From Lineolata rhizophorae (Eukaryota; Ascomycota; Dothideomycetes; Lineolatales; Lineolataceae): 64,000 nucleotides of DNA. The stretch lies in NCBI GenBank assembly GCA_010093515.1, contig MU001688.1:579913-643912 (forward strand), written 5' to 3'. Position 1 is the stretch's first letter, and each line of letters opens with the position of its first letter. Shown piece by piece: positions 59,901 to 64,000 of this stretch. Made by a program: the position numbers and the translations under genes. A model generated the notes under the pieces. That model was not told where the DNA came from. It ran no database searches and worked only from the letters and a program-made list of their open reading frames with translations.

Positions 59901-62900
59901 ATGAGGATCTCCTCTCTTCTCACCCTTTGCCTCAGCTTTGGCGCCTTTCAAGGTGCCAAAGGGTTGCCTACCCTTGATATTGAGGACGGCGGCAGTCCAT
60001 GTGTCAAGTTCCATGCCAAAGGCGATGGCTTTCATGGGGCCGTCGCCCAATACCCGAATGGTGATCTCCGCGTCCATCCGGAGTTGCCAAACACCGTCTT
60101 CTGCTTCAAAAAGAAGCGGCTCAAAGACGTGCATGGCCGTGGGTGCGTTCCCACGGACCCGGAGAATCAATTGCACTGCAGTCACAAGGCGAAAGGTTTG
60201 GCTATCGATCAGACTTGAGAGGTCGAAGCTGCTCACTTATAGTGCATAGGCATGAAGGTCAACCACAAGCACCCGGAATTCATGGCTTGTCCTGCAAGCC
60301 TCAAGGGCAACGACTACTCTCTTCATATGAAAAGTGAAGACCATCCGCTACCTCATTGCCAAAAGATCATTTTGGAAACGGAAGTCGTATTGGAAACGTT
60401 GCCCAAAGTAAAACGGTCTGAAGCTCCGGAGGAGTACTCGTCCAAGGCTTACAGCTCTCATCCTTATGAGTCGGCCTCCAAATCTGAACCCTCCACTTCT
60501 TCCGAGGTCTACGCCGCTCACAAGGGATCTACGACCATGCCTAGAACTACATTGTCGTCTAAGTCCTATGGCGCTCACTCAAAGGCTTCCTCCTCGTCTG
60601 CAAAGGAGTCGGAATCTATGGGGCATAAATCTCATGCCTCGGCCACACCCATATCGGCGACTTCCGGCTCGCACAAGGCCCATTCTGCAGCTGCGACCTC
60701 CCTGTCATCAGAGCATCATTCAGCAGCTGGTTCGGCAACACATGATTCCTCGCATCCGTCAGCAACCTCTGGCCTGAAGGGATTCAACGGAACAGCACCG
60801 GCCTTCCATGTCGGGCTCCCGTTTTCGTCGCGCATCTATCTGCCGCGTGGCCTCGAATCCGAGTCGACGTCTAGCGGTTCTGGCATCACTCAGTCTCCAG
60901 TTCCAACGAGCACCCACGGATCTTGGCGAGGACCGGGGTGGGCCAAGTTGTCGTCCTCGTTGAAAGTGAGTACGGTTTGGACGACTGTTTGGGCCACCAA
61001 AGAGGCCACGGAGACGAGCCCCGCCGGCTCTCCTTACTCGACATCATCGTGCACCAAGTCTTCTAGCTCATCGACTGCTGAGGCCGCTCCCGCGTCATCC
61101 ACATCGTGCACTAAGTCGTCGACTTCCTCAACTGGTGGAGCGGTGGCCTCCTCAACGTCGCGTACGAAGTCGTCCACTGGTGGAGCGGCGGCCTCGTCCA
61201 CTTCGTGCACGAAGTCCTCTTCTACTGCAGGCGCAGCAACACCTTCGTCGACTTCGTGCACGAAGTCGTCTTCTACCGCAGGTGCAGCAACGCCTTCGTC
61301 GACCTCGTGTACGAAATCCTCGTACACTGCGGGCGCAGCAACGCCGTCAACCTCGTGTACGAAATCCTCGGCCACAGCAGAGGCAGTGAGCTCCTCTACA
61401 TCCTGCACCAAGACGTCTTCTACGGCCGGAGCTGCGGGTAGTTCAGCGATATCGTCCTCGGAATTCCATCACCCCTGGCACAAGTCGGCCGCACCGAGCT
61501 CTTCGTCCACCGCCGAAGCGGAAGCGACGTCGACCTCATCGACCTCCTGCACGAAGACTTCCTCGTCCACGGGCGGCGCTGCTATTCCGTCTTCGACCTC
61601 CTGCACGAAGACTTCCTCGTCCACGGGCGGCGCTGCTATTCCGTCTTCGACCTCCTGCACGAAGACTTCCTCGTCCACGGGCGGCGCTGCTATCCGGTCT
61701 TCGACCTCTTGTACCAAGACGTCCTCCACTGCTGGCGCCGCAATTGCCTCGTCGACATCCTGCACCAAGTCCTCTTCCACCACGGGCGCAGCCATCGGGT
61801 CGTCCACGACTTGCACTAAGTCTTCAACCGCTGGAGCAGCAACCACGCCATCGACGTCGTGCACCACGTCGTCGTCAATCGCGGTCTCGCCTGCCGCAGC
61901 AACGACCTGGGACTCGGTTCACCACCACCCGCGTGGCCGGCCTACCGGTTCGTACTTTTTCTCGGGTTTTACGACATGGACTTGGGGTGGCGAGTGGTCG
62001 TCGCCGACTAGCGGTGCCGCCACTGGTTTCTCGACCGCGCACACCGAGTCTTCGCCTGCTACGCCGTCTGTTTCTTCAACGTCCTGCACCAAGTCATCGA
62101 CCACTGCTGCCGCAGCGGCAACTTCAACCTCGACCTCGTGCACCAAGTCCTCGCACTCTAGTACTGCCGGCGCCGCAACTGGCACGTCCTCGTGCACCAC
62201 GACGAGCTCCACCGGCGGCCCTATCAGCGCGTCATCATCATGGTCGAAGCCGTATCACTACTCCCACTCAAGCATAACGGCCGGGCCAACTACTTTCGCG
62301 ACGACCACCAAGCCGGCCTCTAGCAGTAAATCGTGCACTTCTTCGACCGGTGCTGCCGCCTCCGCTGAGACCAGCACCTGCCACACCAAGTACGTCCTGG
62401 GTATTGAGTTCCTGCCATTTTCGACATACTGCGTGACGCAAACCGTAACTCCCGCGACGGCCGCGAGTCCCACGGCGGTGAGCAGCGGTACGTCTTGGGC
62501 CCACGACATCACGCCATACGGTAGCAGCAGCTCGTCTTGCACCAAGACGTCATCCTCTGTTGGTAGCGGAGAGAGCGCCATAACCACATCGTGCATCAAG
62601 TCATCCAGCACTGGAGGTGCTGCCACGCCAACTTCCAAGTCCACGTCCTGCACCAAGTCGTCCTCCTCTACAGGCGGTGCGGAGAGCGCCACGTCGACCT
62701 CATGCACGAAGTCGTCCAGCACTGGAGGTGCTGCCAAGCCAACCTCCACATCGTGCACCAAGTCATCCAGCACTGGAGGTGCTGCCACGCCAACCTCCAC
62801 GTCCACGTCCTGCACCAAGTCGTCCAGCACTGGAGGTGCTGCAACGCCGACTTCCACGTCCACGTCCTGCACCAAGACTTCGTCCTCCTGGATGGGCAAG

Positions 62901-63770
62901 CATGGCTGGCATACCCACACTCTAACTTACGCCTCACCCGTGTCTGCCACAAGCAAGACCCCGCTCGTTACACCGTACAGCACATCGTGCACGACACTAT
63001 GCCGCACTGTGAGTGAGGAAGAGGAGACCTCGACAGAGGCGGCTGCCGCGACGGAGACGGAGACAGCAAAGGTGTGGGGACCATCCTGGGGCGGCAAGTG
63101 GTGGAAGGCGGCTTCCTCGGAAGTGCCTGAGGCAACTGAGAATGAGACGGAAGCCGAAGCCGAGACCGTGGCTTGGGAAACAACCACGGTGACGTCCACA
63201 GCGACGATGAAGGCGACAGCTTCTCCTGTTCAGCCGACCGCTATGTCGACTAAGGCGAAGCCTAGCAGCACATGGGGCTATTTCCATCCCACCGCAACAG
63301 CTGACTCTAGCGATGACGATGAGGAATCCCCGCACAAGTTCTTGCGTCGGAACTTGGCGAGCGACATGGTCGAAGAGGCTCGTGATGGCTCATTCCCACC
63401 CGCCGCGGGAGCTGTTCCGGTATGGGATCAAGGAGTGCCGGGGTACGGCGGATCGTCACAAGGTTGGCCGGAGCAGGGTGGGTTGCCGCATGGAAGGCCA
63501 CCGTATGGAGGGCCACCGCATGGAGGGCCACCACACGGAGGGCTAAAGCACGGCGGGGCGGAGCACGATGCTCTCCTCTCGCCTAAGGAGATCAGTCTCG
63601 GTATTAGCCAGTTAGTCGCGAGCCTGGAAAAAGGAACCAATCGCCACAACATGGACCAGAGCTTTGACACGATGGACGGTTGGATTGGAGGGGCAGCGGA
63701 GAAAGTTTCAGAGAACAACGATGACTCTCGGAAAAATGGCGGTCATGGTTGGTCGCCCCATGGGCACTAG
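59901..63770 (+). CDS. Large secreted Ser/Thr-rich protein with Cys-Thr-Lys repeats
   Basis: Exons 59901-60195 and 60250-63770: 1271 aa. Signal peptide MRISSLLTLCLSFGAFQGAKG. Residues 22-150 form a cysteine-containing N-terminal domain (CVKFHAKGDGFHGAV, VFCFKKKRLKDVHGRGC, LHCSHKAKG, then FMACPASLKGNDYSL and HCQKIILETEVV). A long Ser/Thr/Ala region follows with about 26 copies of S-C-T-K-[ST]-S-S spaced 14-22 residues and separated by TGGAA/TAGAA. Single non-repeat inserts (HHHPRGRPTGSYFFSGFTTW, KYVLGIEFLPFSTYCV) interrupt it. Then come an acidic part, a Gly/Pro/His-rich stretch (GGPPHGG units), and the end GGHGWSPHGH. There is no C-terminal GPI signal or membrane helix. Heavy O-glycosylation and disulfide crosslinking in the wall or matrix are inferred. 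No known family recognised. The intron (54 bp) has a weak GTTTGG donor; without it the first frame ends at 60218. Confidence 0.8.
61542..61703 (+). repeat. Three nearly perfect tandem 54-bp coding repeats
   Basis: Units 61542-61595, 61596-61649 and 61650-61703 each encode 18 residues of the type TSCTKTSSSTGGAAIPSS; the third ends in IRSS. Near-identity at silent sites points to recent duplication or gene conversion. Confidence 0.9.
62715..62876 (+). repeat. Second block of recent Cys-repeat duplication
   Basis: Several consecutive units share the nucleotide string TCGTCCAGCACTGGAGGTGC, first at about 62710 and again at about 62765 and 62819, giving SSSTGGAA between TSCTK motifs; a related copy stands at about 62602. 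A second array in the same gene, independent of that at 61542-61703. Confidence 0.75.
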
Positions 63771-64000
63771 AGAGGGCACGCTAGGAACTGCGTGAGAATG
63801 CGTAAGTTGCTGCACCTTGTCTGATAGGGTTTCGATTCAATCAGCAGATTTTGCCAGCTTACTTAATGCAGGATATTTTGGCCATCGAAGGCCATTAACA
63901 AGATATTTGAGCTTCATGAAGTTATCAATATCTAAATTCACTGGAGAGACGGATATCATGTTGTCAGAGATGTTGGGTTCAAGCTATTCCGGGATTGTCA
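63771..64000. other. 3' flank of the Cys-repeat gene, to the window edge
   Basis: AT-rich, no feature recognised in the 230 bp visible. Confidence 0.5.

Noticed and set aside
60196-60218. Unspliced end of a separate 105-aa secreted protein as the only product
   Set aside because: Possible, but the downstream 1170-codon frame has no own signal peptide and continues the cysteine domain, so one spliced gene is preferred; the alternative is kept as a finding.
61034-62920. Long minus-strand frames over the Cys-repeat gene, rich in Val/Asp/Glu repeats
   Set aside because: They are the complement of codon-biased repeats (TCG/TCC/ACC codons) and have no promoter, signal peptide or splice logic of their own.
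1-64000. CRISPR arrays, bacterial operons, riboswitches or prophage
   Set aside because: Introns throughout and fungal families show a eukaryotic nuclear region; no regularly spaced repeat-spacer pattern was seen.

Overview
This looks like nuclear DNA of a filamentous ascomycete (Pezizomycotina). Genes carry short GT-AG introns, mostly about 55-200 bp, with CTAAC/CTGAC-like branch points. Proteins are rich in low-complexity Ser/Pro/Gly segments. Several families are typical of filamentous fungi: a LaeA-like methyltransferase, a DUF8035-like protein, a CE16-type GDSL esterase, an AA12-like quinoprotein, a fused LrgA/LrgB protein and a fungal Fox2. I would not name a genus; Sordariomycetes is only a guess. 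All gene models were spliced by eye from splice signals, frame continuity and remembered family sequence. No database search was run.

Layout. 1-2.9 kb: left edge with the first 33 codons of a pogo/Fot-type transposase and a possible relic of another. 2.9-9.5 kb: LrgA/LrgB-like membrane protein (-) and Glo3-type ArfGAP (+) sharing a 269-bp promoter, then a secreted GDSL esterase (-). 9.5-21.3 kb: gene-poor, holding only a LaeA-like methyltransferase (-, 12.7-14.2 kb). 21.3-33.3 kb: peroxisomal Fox2 (+), Orc4 (-), a mucin-like single-pass surface protein (-) and a membrane-anchored double-psi beta-barrel protein (-). 36.2-47.8 kb: a dense housekeeping block with a DUF8035-like protein (+), Arv1 (+), V-ATPase subunit e (-, four tiny exons), an unrecognised conserved-looking protein (-), mitoribosomal bS21m (-) and an RBM25/Snu71-like splicing factor (+). 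47.8-53.9 kb: gene-poor with one small possible gene. 53.9-57.6 kb: AA12-like GPI-anchored quinoprotein (+) convergent with cystathionine beta-lyase (-). 59.9-63.8 kb: a large secreted Ser/Thr-rich protein with about 26 copies of a cysteine-lysine motif.

The genes are mostly unrelated neighbours, not an operon or a metabolite cluster. A loose theme is cell surface and secretion: five products are secreted or surface-anchored (esterase, mucin-like sensor, DPBB protein, AA12 enzyme, Cys-repeat protein), and Glo3, Arv1 and V-ATPase e serve the endomembrane system. The best candidate for something undescribed is the Cys-repeat secreted protein at the right end. The membrane-tethered DPBB protein and in-frame introns in the splicing-factor gene come next.
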